Assembly: GCF_043424415.1 (NCBI RefSeq)
Contig: NZ_JBHWOO010000021.1
Coordinates: 1-45,891, forward strand
Reading direction: 5' to 3'
Length of the DNA: 45,891 nt
Origin: Luteococcus sp043424415
Lineage (GTDB): Bacteria > Actinomycetota > Actinomycetes > Propionibacteriales > Propionibacteriaceae
Below, piece after piece: positions 26,757 to 34,981 of this stretch (its first letter is position 1; the number at the start of each line of letters is the position of its first letter). Below the pieces are notes generated by a model. The model was given only the letters and a program-made list of their open reading frames with translations, ran no database searches and had not been told where the DNA came from. The translations under genes were made by a program, and so were the position numbers.

Positions 26757-27515
26757 TCAGCGCGTGAAGGCTGCCCGCAGGTCCCGTCCGGTGTGACGCC
26801 AGGACTCGACCGAGCTCACCACGTCGACCCAGGTCACGCCAGCCCTCAGCAGGACGAGCCAGGTGAGCCCGGCGCACAGCGACCACCACACCGGCCCGTT
26901 CTCCATGAAGTGGTCGGTGGACAGGTTCGCCAGCCGGAAACGCTTGCGACTGACCGGCCACAGCCACGGGCAGCCCTGACGGGTCAACGCGTCGGTGGGG
27001 ACGATGGCGTGCGAGAAGGCACCGACGCCGACACCCCAGGTCAGGGCCTGCCACGGGAAGGTCGCGGTACGCCCCGAGTCGATCAGCCAGACGACCCCCG
27101 CGAGACACATCAGCGTGTGGGCCACGGCGCTGGACTTGCGGAAGCGAATGTGCAGCGCCGCCGATCCGATGGCCAGCACGAAGGCGGCCCAGAGCGTCGC
27201 CGGCCAGCCACCCAGGCCCACGAGCCACCAGCTCAACGCTGTGAACACCACCACCCCGAGGATGCTGTGGGTGCCGTTGCGGTGGCCACCCGAGATCGCG
27301 GCGACGACGACCGTGACGGCCTTGCTCACCGGGCCCAGGCTGCGCGCGACGGTGGCGTGGCGGTGGTCGAGGTCGGGCAGCATCGCTCCCCCGGCCGCGC
27401 CCACCACCGCCAGGCAGGTGCCCGTGGTGGTGTCGGGCATGCCCAAGGGTGTGAACAGGGGTTGCAGTGCCAAGGTCATGACGACCCCGGCCAGGGCGTG
27501 GGTGCGACCCATCAT
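26757..27515 (-). CDS. YdjM-like membrane-bound metal-dependent hydrolase (DUF457)
   Basis: The 252-residue protein begins MMGRTHALAGVVMTLA and carries GGAMLPDLDHRHATVARSL and SGGHRNGTHSILGV, the conserved H/D motifs of YdjM/DUF457 proteins, within about six hydrophobic segments. The H-x-x-x-G and DLDH residues would bind a metal. GVGAFSHAIVPTDALT adds the third conserved His/Asp block. In E. coli ydjM is a known LexA target; here a LexA-like box lies 48 bases upstream. The biochemical activity of the family is not established. A GAAGGGA ribosome site precedes the ATG. Confidence 0.82.
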   Translation of the reverse strand: MMGRTHALAGVVMTLALQPLFTPLGMPDTTTGTCLAVVGAAGGAMLPDLDHRHATVARSLGPVSKAVTVVVAAISGGHRNGTHSILGVVVFTALSWWLVGLGGWPATLWAAFVLAIGSAALHIRFRKSSAVAHTLMCLAGVVWLIDSGRTATFPWQALTWGVGVGAFSHAIVPTDALTRQGCPWLWPVSRKRFRLANLSTDHFMENGPVWWSLCAGLTWLVLLRAGVTWVDVVSSVESWRHTGRDLRAAFTR

Positions 27516-27562
27516 GCGGGTGGGATCCCTTCAAGGGCAGGCGAACAGAAGCGGCGAACCTA

Positions 27563-27578
27563 TCGCACAGGTGTTCGA
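27563..27578. promoter_or_regulatory. LexA/SOS box of the ydjM-like gene
   Basis: TCGCACAGGTGTTCGA matches TCGAAC-N4-GTTCGA with one mismatch and a perfect right half. It lies 48 bases upstream of the ydjM-like start at 27515, nearly the same spacing as the box in front of the HNH gene. It is also only 29 bases beyond the end of priA. Confidence 0.6.
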
Positions 27579-27606
27579 TCGGCCAAGTCCACAGCTCTGG
27601 CCGGGA

Positions 27607-29574
27607 TCAGGCCAGACGCGACGGGTCCACCCGGACCCGCAGCGCACCGGCAGACTTCTTGGCCGAGCGCACCCCCAGCGCCGCCCGGGCCGCCCGGACC
27701 AGCTCCCGGCCACTGGCCAGCGGCGTGCGCAGCGTCAGCCGGTCCAGCGGCTCCTCGCTGGCAGCCGACGGCGGCAGGGGCACCGGGCCCAGCACGTCGA
27801 CCACCTCGGGCAGCTCCGCCACCTGCACGAAGTCACGCAGCGCCTCGGAGCTGCCCTCCACGGTGAGGAACTTCACGGCCGGCGGCAGCCGCGCCTCACG
27901 CCGGTCGGCGAGCTCGCGGGCGGCAAAGCCCGCCGGGTCGACGCGCACCAGCGCCTGGATGGTGCGGTCCTCGCTCGGCCCGACGACGGCCACAGTCCCG
28001 CCCTGGTCGCCGCCGCGCACCAGGCCGAGCACGTTCAGCCAGCGCCGCAGTGCCTCCTCGCTGGCCCGCAGGTCGGGGCGCTGGAGCAACATCGTGGTGT
28101 CCAGCAGCACCGCCGCCGCATAGCCCAGCTCGGCCACCGGTTCGGCTCCGGGGGTGGCGACGACCAGAGCTGACTCGCCCGCCACCCTGGCGCGCACGTG
28201 GTCGCCCGAGGAGTCGACGACGGACACTCCGGGGAAGGAACGGCCCAGTTCCTCGGTGGTGCGCACCGACCCGACGACGGGGGCCCGTAGCCGGTCGTCG
28301 CCGCAGGTCTGGCAGCGCCAGCCCACCACCAGCCGACCACACCAGCCGCAGGAGAGCTGGCGTTGTCCGTCGCTCCGTCTACCCTGCACGGGCCCCTGGC
28401 AGTGGGGGCAGCGCACGGGGGTGCGGCAGGTCTGGCAGCTCAGTGTCACCAGGTAACCGCTGCGGGGCACCTGCACCAGCACCGGCCCCTGGGCCAGGCC
28501 CGCACGGATCGTCTGGAAGACCAGGTTCGGCAGGCGGATGCTCGCCGCCAGCGGGTCTCGTTCCAGGGCCTGGTCGCTGTCCCCGGCCACCCGCACCGCC
28601 GGTGCGGTACGTCGCGCCACCGCGGTCGGCATCTCGATTGGCGCCAACCAGCCGCGTTCCACCCACTGCTGTGCCTCGGCGCTGCGGCCCCGGGCGGCAA
28701 AGAGCAGTGCGGTGCGCTCCTGGGTGGCACGAATCGCGGCGACGTCGCGGACGTGGAAGTACGGTGCGCGCGGCTCGGACCACAGGTCGTCCCCGTCGTC
28801 CCACAGCGCCACCAGCCCCAGATCGTGCACCGGGGCGAAGGCCGCGGCCCGGGTGCCGATGACGACCCTCGCACTCCCCCGCGCCACGGCCAGGTAGTTG
28901 CGATAGCGGGCCGAGGGCCCCATCTCGGCATGCAGCAGCGCGATGGCACCGGCCCCCACCACGGGCACCAGCCGAGCCTGCAGCGCCTCCAGGTCCTTGA
29001 CGTCTGGGACGAGCAGCAGCGCCCCCTTGCCGGCACGCAGCGCGGCGACGCAAGCCTGCACCAGTCCCTGGAAGGGGTCGACGGCCGCGCTCGGGGCCAC
29101 CTGCCAGAAGGCGCGCACCGGCTCGCCGGCGGCAACCCGGTCGAGGAAGTCGGTGCCGTGCTCGTGCAGCGGCAGCGGGCCCTCGACGTCATCGGGCAGC
29201 GTCGGCTCCGGCCACGGCTTGGGGTTGGCCTTCTCTGTGGCGGCGTGACGCGGCGGCACGGCCAGACGCACCACGTCGCTGAAGGAGCCTGCGCAGTGGG
29301 CGGCGACGGCCCGCACCAGCTCCACCTGCTGGGGCAGCAGCACCGGCTCGGCGCTGACCACCTTCTCCAGGCGGGCCAGCTTCACCCCGGCATCACTGCT
29401 GGCGAGACGTTCGATGACGAAACCGTCGACCATCCGTCCGGCGAAACGCGCACGGATCCTCGTACCCGGCACCGCCTGGTCGGCCAGGGCCTCTGGCACC
29501 TCGTAGTCGAAGAAGCGGTCCAGGTGGGCCAAGGGCACGTCGAGTGCGCAGCGGGCCACCGGGAGATCAGTCAC
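27607..29574 (-). CDS. priA: Primosomal protein N' (PriA), actinobacterial non-helicase type
   Basis: The 655-residue protein has the N-terminal DNA-binding domain (CALDVPLAHLDRFFDYEVPE), and the zinc-binding cysteines CQTCRTPVRCPHC ... CGWCG ... CQTCGDDRLRAP. A normal Walker A is absent: the place holds ALRAGKGALLLVPDV, and the DEAH box is replaced by WDDGDDLWSE. This degeneration is usual in actinobacterial PriA, which is annotated as lacking helicase motifs; a restart role at stalled forks is inferred from the family. GTG 29574 is chosen over a TTG at 29604 because TACCAT lies seven bases before it and PriA homology begins there. It is divergent from the exporter gene. Confidence 0.9.
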   Translation of the reverse strand: MTDLPVARCALDVPLAHLDRFFDYEVPEALADQAVPGTRIRARFAGRMVDGFVIERLASSDAGVKLARLEKVVSAEPVLLPQQVELVRAVAAHCAGSFSDVVRLAVPPRHAATEKANPKPWPEPTLPDDVEGPLPLHEHGTDFLDRVAAGEPVRAFWQVAPSAAVDPFQGLVQACVAALRAGKGALLLVPDVKDLEALQARLVPVVGAGAIALLHAEMGPSARYRNYLAVARGSARVVIGTRAAAFAPVHDLGLVALWDDGDDLWSEPRAPYFHVRDVAAIRATQERTALLFAARGRSAEAQQWVERGWLAPIEMPTAVARRTAPAVRVAGDSDQALERDPLAASIRLPNLVFQTIRAGLAQGPVLVQVPRSGYLVTLSCQTCRTPVRCPHCQGPVQGRRSDGQRQLSCGWCGRLVVGWRCQTCGDDRLRAPVVGSVRTTEELGRSFPGVSVVDSSGDHVRARVAGESALVVATPGAEPVAELGYAAAVLLDTTMLLQRPDLRASEEALRRWLNVLGLVRGGDQGGTVAVVGPSEDRTIQALVRVDPAGFAARELADRREARLPPAVKFLTVEGSSEALRDFVQVAELPEVVDVLGPVPLPPSAASEEPLDRLTLRTPLASGRELVRAARAALGVRSAKKSAGALRVRVDPSRLA

Positions 29575-29581
29575 GTCCCCG

Positions 29582-29587
29582 ATGGTA
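29582..29587 (-). promoter_or_regulatory. -10 hexamer for leaderless priA transcript
   Basis: TACCAT on the minus strand ends seven bases before the priA GTG, fitting TANNNT at leaderless spacing. This also supports the chosen start. Confidence 0.45.
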
Positions 29588-29623
29588 GGGGCTGCCACCG
29601 ACAAGCCGGGCCATCCGCGGCAC

Positions 29624-29629
29624 TAGGGT
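29624..29629 (+). promoter_or_regulatory. -10 hexamer for leaderless exporter-gene transcript
   Basis: TAGGGT ends six bases before the GTG at 29636. No ribosome site is present between them. Confidence 0.5.
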
Positions 29630-29635
29630 GTTCGC

Positions 29636-30889
29636 GTGATCCCCGACCAGGCCCTCGAGGCCACCTCCATGCGACGCCTGCTGGCCTATGTCGGAGCCTC
29701 CCTCATCGCAGGAGGCGCCACCGTCACCGATGCCGAGAACGAGGTGCGACGCCTCGGCACCCACCTGGGCCACCCGGACGTCCAGGTCTCCGCCCACCCC
29801 ACCGCCCTCACGCTGTCCCTGGCTTCCGGTGAGCCCTCGACGGTGGAGCGCATCAGCAGCGGCCTGCGGCTCGACCAGTCGCTGACCGTCGGAGAGGTGC
29901 GCCGCGACCTGATGTCCGACCGGATCACCATCGCGCAGGCGGTCCTGGCGCTGGGTGACGCCCGACGCATCCCGCACCGCTACGGCCGGGCCGGCTTCTA
30001 CGGCGGCCTGGTGCTGGTGAGCATGGGCATCTGCCTGATCATGCAACCGGTGGTCGCCAATGTGCTGCTGGCCGGGCTGTGTTCGTTGATGGTCAGCGCC
30101 CTGATGCGCGGCTCGACACGCCACGCCCTGCTCGGGGCGCTGCTGCCCACCGTCGCCGCCTTCGTCGTCTCGCTGGTGGTGCTGGGATCGGCCCGGATGG
30201 GGATCATCGACGGCCCGCTGCGCACCCTGATCTGCCCGATCGCCGTGCTGCTGCCCGGGGCGCTGTTGAGCACGGGCATCGCCGAGCTGGCCACTGGCTC
30301 GATGGTCTCGGGCACCGCCCGCTTCTTCCAGGGCATCGTGCAGCTGCTGCTGTTCTGCCTGGGCGTGCTCGCGGCCGGGCTGGTGGTGCAGATGCCCACC
30401 AGCACCCTGACCAATACCCGGCTGGACGGTCTGGGCTGGTGGGCCTATGTGGTGGGCCTGGCCTTCATCGCGCTGGGCATCACGTTGAGTGAGTCGGTGC
30501 CCTGGAACCTGTTCGGCTGGACCTCGCTGGTGCTGGTGGCCACCTTCCTCACCCAGACCACCGGCCAGTACTACGGCCACTCCCTGCCGGTGGGGGCCTT
30601 CTTCGGGGCGGTGGTCGCGAGCTTCCTGTCGACGCTGGTGGAGGCCACCCGCGCCAATGTGCCGCGCCTGATCACCTTCCTGCCCAGCTTCTGGCTGCTG
30701 GTGCCCGGCACGCTCGGCCTGATGGGGATCACAACGGTCGGCCTGGGCACCGGCCAGGCGGCCGCCGTCTACGACGTCCTGGGCCTGGTCACGTCGATCG
30801 CGCTGGGTCTGCTGGTCGGCTCGGCGCTGGCCCTGCCCTACAAGCGGATCGCGCGACGGATGCACCACCTCGGGATGCTGCGTCGCTGA
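29636..30889 (+). CDS. ThrE-family threonine/serine exporter
   Basis: The 417-residue protein has the ThrE-type layout. A cytosolic N-terminal domain has RRLLAYVGASLIAGGATVTDAENEVRRLG and ending before residue ~120. About ten membrane helices follow, including GFYGGLVLVSMGICLIM, STRHALLGALLPTVAAFVVSLVVLG, LLPGALLSTGIAEL and FLPSFWLLVPGTLGLMG. ThrE exports threonine and serine in corynebacteria; the substrate here is inferred. The GTG start lacks a ribosome site but has TAGGGT six bases upstream. It is convergent with metK across a strong hairpin. Confidence 0.85.
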   Translation: MIPDQALEATSMRRLLAYVGASLIAGGATVTDAENEVRRLGTHLGHPDVQVSAHPTALTLSLASGEPSTVERISSGLRLDQSLTVGEVRRDLMSDRITIAQAVLALGDARRIPHRYGRAGFYGGLVLVSMGICLIMQPVVANVLLAGLCSLMVSALMRGSTRHALLGALLPTVAAFVVSLVVLGSARMGIIDGPLRTLICPIAVLLPGALLSTGIAELATGSMVSGTARFFQGIVQLLLFCLGVLAAGLVVQMPTSTLTNTRLDGLGWWAYVVGLAFIALGITLSESVPWNLFGWTSLVLVATFLTQTTGQYYGHSLPVGAFFGAVVASFLSTLVEATRANVPRLITFLPSFWLLVPGTLGLMGITTVGLGTGQAAAVYDVLGLVTSIALGLLVGSALALPYKRIARRMHHLGMLRR

Positions 30890-30922
30890 GCTGCCCAGAC
30901 CCACGCTGGTTCGAACACAGGT

Positions 30923-30962
30923 GTGGGCGTGGAGTCCTCCAGACGGAGGAGTCCACGCCCAC
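30923..30962. terminator. Bidirectional hairpin terminator between the exporter gene and metK
   Basis: An 11-base stem (GTGGGCGTGGA with TCCACGCCCAC), one G-G mismatch, a further 6-base stem (TCCTCC/GGAGGA) and an AGAC loop make a very stable hairpin between two convergent stop codons. T-runs are absent, as is common in high-GC genomes. Confidence 0.7.
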
Positions 30963-30997
30963 GATGCGTCAGGGCACCGGCGATGAGCCGGACGGGC

Positions 30998-32185
30998 TCA
31001 GCGCAGGGCGAGCTTCAGGGCGTCGACACGGTCGAGCTTCTCCCAGTTCATGCCGGGCAGCTGACGGCCGAAGTGGCCGTAGGCGGTGAAGTCGGAGTAG
31101 GTCACGTCGAGCAGTCCGAGGTCGCGCACGATCGCGGCGGGACGCAGGTCGAAGACCTCCAGCACGGCGTCGCGGATCTGGGCTTCACTGGCCTTGCCGG
31201 TGCCGAAGGTGTCGACGTAGAAGCCCACCGGGGCGGCCTTGCCGATCGCATAGGCCACCTGCACCTCGCAACGCTCGGCCAGGCCGGCCGCCACCACGTT
31301 CTTGGCCACCCAGCGCAGCGCGTACGCGGCCGAGCGGTCCACCTTCGACGGGTCCTTGCCGCTGAAGGCACCGCCTCCGTGACGGGCCATGCCGCCATAG
31401 GTGTCGACGATGATCTTGCGACCGGTCACGCCCGCATCACCCATCAGGCCACCGATGACGAACTTGCCGGTCGGGTTGATGAAGGTCTTCATGCCCTCGG
31501 TGCGCAGGTCATAGCCCTCCAGCACGGGGCCGATGACGTGGCGCTGCAGGTCGGGGGCGATGGTCCTGTCGATGCTGATGCCGTCGGCATGCTGGGTGGA
31601 CACGACGATCGCGTCGACACCGACCGGCTTGCCGGCATCGTCGTACTCGATGGTCACCTGGGTCTTGCCGTCGGGGCGCAGGTAGTCCAGCACGCCCTGC
31701 TTGCGCACGGCTGTCAGCCGCTCGGACAGGCGATGGGCCAAGTCGATGGGCAGCGGCATGAGGCTCTCGGTCTCATTGCACGCGTAGCCGAACATCAGGC
31801 CCTGGTCGCCGGCGCCCTGCAGGTCGAGCGCATCGCCCGAACCCTCACGCTTCTCGAAGGCATGGTCGACGCCCTGGGCGATGTCGGGGCTCTGCGAGCC
31901 GATGGCGACGCTGACGCCGCAGGAGCGGCCGTCGAAGCCCTTGTCGGAGGAGTCATAGCCGATGTCAAGGACGGTCTTGCGGGCCAGGCCGGAGATGTCG
32001 GCATAGGCCTCGGTGGTGACCTCGCCGGCCACCACCACCAGTCCGGTGGTGACGAGGGTCTCGACCGCGACGCGGGCGCCCTTGTCCTGGGCCAGCATGG
32101 CGTCGAGGACGGCATCGCTGATCGCGTCGGCCACCTTGTCGGGATGGCCTTCGGTGACCGATTCCGAGGTGAAGAGCCTGCTCAT
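30998..32185 (-). CDS. metK: S-adenosylmethionine synthetase
   Basis: The 395-residue enzyme makes SAM from methionine and ATP. It has the family motifs FTSESVTEGHPDKVADAISDA, GAGDQGLMFGYACNE (hexapeptide), and GGGAFSGKDPSKVDRSAAY (nonapeptide P-loop), plus MNWEKLD near the end. Length is normal. The start at 32185 is the conserved MSRLFTSESV. It is the last gene of the coaBC side of the core cluster, but a 147-base gap with its own -10-like hexamer separates it from coaBC. No SAM riboswitch fold is recognisable in that gap. Confidence 0.97.
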   Translation of the reverse strand: MSRLFTSESVTEGHPDKVADAISDAVLDAMLAQDKGARVAVETLVTTGLVVVAGEVTTEAYADISGLARKTVLDIGYDSSDKGFDGRSCGVSVAIGSQSPDIAQGVDHAFEKREGSGDALDLQGAGDQGLMFGYACNETESLMPLPIDLAHRLSERLTAVRKQGVLDYLRPDGKTQVTIEYDDAGKPVGVDAIVVSTQHADGISIDRTIAPDLQRHVIGPVLEGYDLRTEGMKTFINPTGKFVIGGLMGDAGVTGRKIIVDTYGGMARHGGGAFSGKDPSKVDRSAAYALRWVAKNVVAAGLAERCEVQVAYAIGKAAPVGFYVDTFGTGKASEAQIRDAVLEVFDLRPAAIVRDLGLLDVTYSDFTAYGHFGRQLPGMNWEKLDRVDALKLALR

Positions 32186-32284
32186 GGGATTCTCCATTCT
32201 GTCCGGGCGACAAGCCCGGCGCGTGACGTGTGATGCGTCGGGCCACATGCCCGACCACGGCCCCCTGGCGTGCGGGGCACCTCC

Positions 32285-32290
32285 ACCCTA
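32285..32290 (-). promoter_or_regulatory. Candidate metK -10 element with nearby repeats
   Basis: TAGGGT on the minus strand would give a metK leader of about 95 bases. Just upstream CTGTCAGG occurs twice, 13 bases apart, within 32300-32320, and TCCTGTCAGGA is palindromic; these may bind a regulator. No convincing -35 is seen. Confidence 0.35.
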
Positions 32291-32332
32291 ACGCGAGGTC
32301 CTGACAGGACGACCTGACAGTCCAGGCCCGGC

Positions 32333-33610
32333 TCAGTCGCGCGCGGCCAGGCTTCGCCGGATGGCCTCGACGATGACGGCGGCGGCCTCGGCCTTGGTCC
32401 CTTCGGCCTGCGCCACCGCACCCGCGGAGTCGATCACGACCACACGGGTGCTCGGCAGGCCGAAGACCTTGCCTCCCGAGACATCGTTGAGCACCAGCAG
32501 GTCGCACCCCTTGCGGGCCAGCTTGTGACGGCCCAGCTCCAGCAGTTCTTCAGCCTCCGGGGCGGTCTCGGCGGCGAAACCGACGATCACCTGGCCCTTG
32601 CGTGTGGCGTCCTCGGTCCTGGTCGTGACCAGCGAGCGCAACACGTCGGTCGTCTGCACCAGGTGCAGCTCGGGGGCGCCGTCGCCGTCCTTCTTGATCT
32701 TACCCTCGCTGACGCTGGCCGGCGTGAAGTCGGCCGGTGCGGCAGCCATCACCACGGCATCGGCGTCGGCGGCGGCGCGCTGCATCGCCGCGTGCAGGTC
32801 CTCGGTGGAAACGACGCGGGTGACGGTGACGCCAGAGGGAGGCTCGGCCTGCATGTTGGCTGCGACCAGCTCCACCTCGGCGCCACGCAGGCTGGCCTCG
32901 CGGGCGATGGCCACGCCCATCAGGCCGCTGGAGGAGTTGCCGAGGAAGCGCACCGGGTCGAGGGCCTCGTGGGTGCCACCGGCCGAGACGACGACACGTC
33001 GCCCGGCAAGGTCCTGGGCTGCGATGCGGGCGGTGGCCTCGTGGCCTCCTGCCAACAGTTGCAGGCAGATCGCGGCGATCTCGGCGGGCTCCGGGAGCCG
33101 TCCGGGCCCCGTGTCGGCGCCGGTGAGTCGTCCGGCGGCGGGGTCCTTCACCACAACGCCACGGCGACGCAGGGTGGCGACATTCTCGACGGTCGCCGGA
33201 TGCTGCCACATCTCGGTGTGCATCGCGGGGAACATTGCGACGGGCCCGTGCGCGGTCAGCAACACATTGGTGAGCAGGTCATCGGCCCGGCCGGTCGCGG
33301 CACGCGAGAGCAGGTCCGCGGTGGCGGGGACGACGGCCACCAGGTCGGCGGTCTGACCCAGCCGCACGTGCGGGACCTCGGTGATGTCGCTCCACACGTC
33401 GGTGTTCACACGCTTGCCACTGAGCGCCTCCCAGGCGGCGGCGCCGACGAATTTCAGTGCATTCGCGGTGGGCACGACGGTGACGTCACAGCCGGCCTCG
33501 CGCAGGCGCCGCACGACCTCGCAGGCCTTGTACGCAGCGATGCCACCGGCCACCCCGAGGACGACCCGGGGGGCGGTGGCACCGCTGGCGTCGGACGTGG
33601 TGTCAGACAT
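32333..33610 (-). CDS. coaBC: Bifunctional phosphopantothenoylcysteine decarboxylase/phosphopantothenate-cysteine ligase
   Basis: The 425-residue protein has the flavin-binding CoaC domain first (VVLGVAGGIAAYKACEVVRRL, ADLVAVVPATADLLSR, and PAMHTEMWQHPA). The CoaB ligase domain follows (VVVSAGGTHEALDPVRFLGNSSSGLMG, MAAAPADFTP, KIKKDG, and VIVGFAAET). It carries out two steps of coenzyme A synthesis from 4'-phosphopantothenate. Domain order and length are standard. It begins 16 bases after rpoZ on the same strand. Confidence 0.95.
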   Translation of the reverse strand: MSDTTSDASGATAPRVVLGVAGGIAAYKACEVVRRLREAGCDVTVVPTANALKFVGAAAWEALSGKRVNTDVWSDITEVPHVRLGQTADLVAVVPATADLLSRAATGRADDLLTNVLLTAHGPVAMFPAMHTEMWQHPATVENVATLRRRGVVVKDPAAGRLTGADTGPGRLPEPAEIAAICLQLLAGGHEATARIAAQDLAGRRVVVSAGGTHEALDPVRFLGNSSSGLMGVAIAREASLRGAEVELVAANMQAEPPSGVTVTRVVSTEDLHAAMQRAAADADAVVMAAAPADFTPASVSEGKIKKDGDGAPELHLVQTTDVLRSLVTTRTEDATRKGQVIVGFAAETAPEAEELLELGRHKLARKGCDLLVLNDVSGGKVFGLPSTRVVVIDSAGAVAQAEGTKAEAAAVIVEAIRRSLAARD

Positions 33611-33626
33611 GGTCGTGGCCGATCCG

Positions 33627-33977
33627 TCAGGCGGGATCGATCTCGCCGAAGGGGTCGCCAATCAGGGCGAAGTCGGGATCGACCTCGGCCTCTGCCTCGG
33701 CGCGAGCAGCAGCCTCCGCCTCGGGATCGATCTCCTTGCACTCCAGCACGTCGGCCTGGATCTCGCGCATGGCGATGGACAGCGGCTTCTCCTGCACGCC
33801 GGTCTCCACCAGGGGGCCGACGTTCTCGAGCAGGCCCTCGCCGAGCTGCGAGTAGTAGGCATTGATCTGACGGGCGCGCTTGGCCGCGAAGAGCACCAGG
33901 CGGTACTTCGAGTCGACCTTGTCGAGCAGTTCGTCGACAGGCGGGTTGGTGACGCCCTCGGGGATGTTTGTGGTCAA
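33627..33977 (-). CDS. rpoZ: RNA polymerase omega subunit
   Basis: The 116-residue protein has the omega motif VDELLDKVDSKYRLVLFAAKRARQINAYY and ends in the extended actinobacterial C-terminal region (EKPLSIAMREIQADVLECKEIDPEAEAAARAEAEAEVD). It assists assembly of RNA polymerase. The start is a TTG at 33977, supported by GAAGG six bases upstream; no ATG or GTG in frame is a better fit. It lies between gmk and coaBC, as usual. Confidence 0.95.
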   Translation of the reverse strand: MTTNIPEGVTNPPVDELLDKVDSKYRLVLFAAKRARQINAYYSQLGEGLLENVGPLVETGVQEKPLSIAMREIQADVLECKEIDPEAEAAARAEAEAEVDPDFALIGDPFGEIDPA

Positions 33978-34037
33978 GGTGAGCCTTCGTTCTTGTCCGG
34001 GTGTGTGACGGCAGTGGCCGCCGAGCGTGACCTGAGG

Positions 34038-34622
34038 TCACAAGCCCAGCAAGCCTACCAAATCTTCCACCGTTTGATCGATCTCACGGTTCACCACGAC
34101 GTGGTCAAACTCGTTCATCCGCGCCAGTTCCTCCTTGGCGGTGACCAGGCGGCGCTCCTGCTGCTCGGGCGTCTCGGTCCCCCGGCCCACGAGGCGGCGC
34201 ACCAGTTCGTCCCAGCTGGGCGGTTCCAGGAAGATGTGCTGGGCATCGGGATAGCTCTGCCGCACCTGGCGGGCGCCCTGCAGGTCGATCTCCAGGACGA
34301 CGGCCTCGCCCCGGGCCACAGCCTCGTCGACCGGGCGGCGCAGCGTGCCGTAGCGGTGTCGGCCGTGCACCACGGCCCACTCCAGCAGCCCCCGGTTGGC
34401 GACCAGTTCGTCGAAGGCCTCTTCGGTGAGGAAGTGGTAGTGGACCCCGTCGATCTCCCCCGGGCGAGGAGGACGCGTGGTCGCCGAGGTGGAGACGTAG
34501 ACACCGGGATGCAGCTGCTTGAGGCGCGCCACCACGGTGCCCTTGCCGACAGCGGTCGGGCCGCTGATGACGCTCACCCTGGGGGCTCGGACCCCCAGGG
34601 TGGACTCCGTGCGCTGCGTCAC
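34038..34622 (-). CDS. gmk: Guanylate kinase
   Basis: The enzyme phosphorylates GMP to GDP. It has the P-loop VISGPTAVGKGTVV, the GMP-binding TSATTRPPRPGEIDGVHYHFLTEEAFDEL, LEIDLQGARQVRQ and IFLEPPSWDELVRRL. The GTG at 34622 overlaps the mihF stop (GTGA) and gives 194 residues, with about 15 extra residues encoded by a perfect hairpin before the conserved strand. An alternative GTG at 34577 sits inside the 3' arm of the hairpin, directly before SVISG. Which one is used is uncertain. Confidence 0.93.
   Translation of the reverse strand: MTQRTESTLGVRAPRVSVISGPTAVGKGTVVARLKQLHPGVYVSTSATTRPPRPGEIDGVHYHFLTEEAFDELVANRGLLEWAVVHGRHRYGTLRRPVDEAVARGEAVVLEIDLQGARQVRQSYPDAQHIFLEPPSWDELVRRLVGRGTETPEQQERRLVTAKEELARMNEFDHVVVNREIDQTVEDLVGLLGL
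34575..34602. other. Perfect 11-base-pair hairpin at the mihF-gmk junction
   Basis: CACCCTGGGGG and CCCCCAGGGTG are perfect inverted repeats around a CTCGGA loop. The hairpin lies just after the mihF stop, in the first codons of gmk or over its alternative GTG start. There is no T-run, so termination alone is a poor explanation. Confidence 0.75.
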
Positions 34623-34930
34623 TCGAACTCGGCCTTGAGACCCGCCACCTGGTGGCGGCCCAGCCCGCGCACGCGGCGGTTGCTGGCGATCTCGAGTCGT
34701 TCCATGATCTCGCCGGCGCGCTTGTCGCCGACGCGCGGCAGTGCCTTGAGCAGGTCGACGACCTTCACGTGGGCCAGCACGTCGTCCTGGGCTGCGATGT
34801 CCAGGGCCTGTCCCAGGGTGAGGGTGCCGCTGCGCACCTTCTCCTTGAGGTCGGCACGGGCACGACGGGCCTGGGTGGCTGCCTCGCGCGCCGCCTGGAG
34901 CTGTTCGGGTGAGAGTGTGGGAATCGCCAT
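34619..34930 (-). CDS. mihF: Actinobacterial integration host factor
   Basis: The 103-residue nucleoid protein has MAIPTLSPEQLQAAREAATQARRARADLKEKVRSG and the helix-hairpin-helix DNA-binding block LLKALPRVGDKRAGEIMERLEIASNRRVRGLG, followed by RHQVAGLKAEFE. This is the mIHF family that bends DNA in actinobacteria and is unrelated to the alpha/beta IHF fold. GGAGG lies six bases before ATG 34930. The stop overlaps the gmk GTG. An unusually structured region lies in its leader. Confidence 0.95.
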   Translation of the reverse strand: MAIPTLSPEQLQAAREAATQARRARADLKEKVRSGTLTLGQALDIAAQDDVLAHVKVVDLLKALPRVGDKRAGEIMERLEIASNRRVRGLGRHQVAGLKAEFE

Positions 34931-34981
34931 CACGGGCCTCCAATCCTTGGTGCCGGGCACCCCGTTGCCTGGTCAATCCCC

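Noticed and set aside
32186..32332. SAM riboswitch ahead of metK
   Set aside because: The gap lacks the conserved core of SAM-I/IV types; only a palindrome and short repeats are seen.
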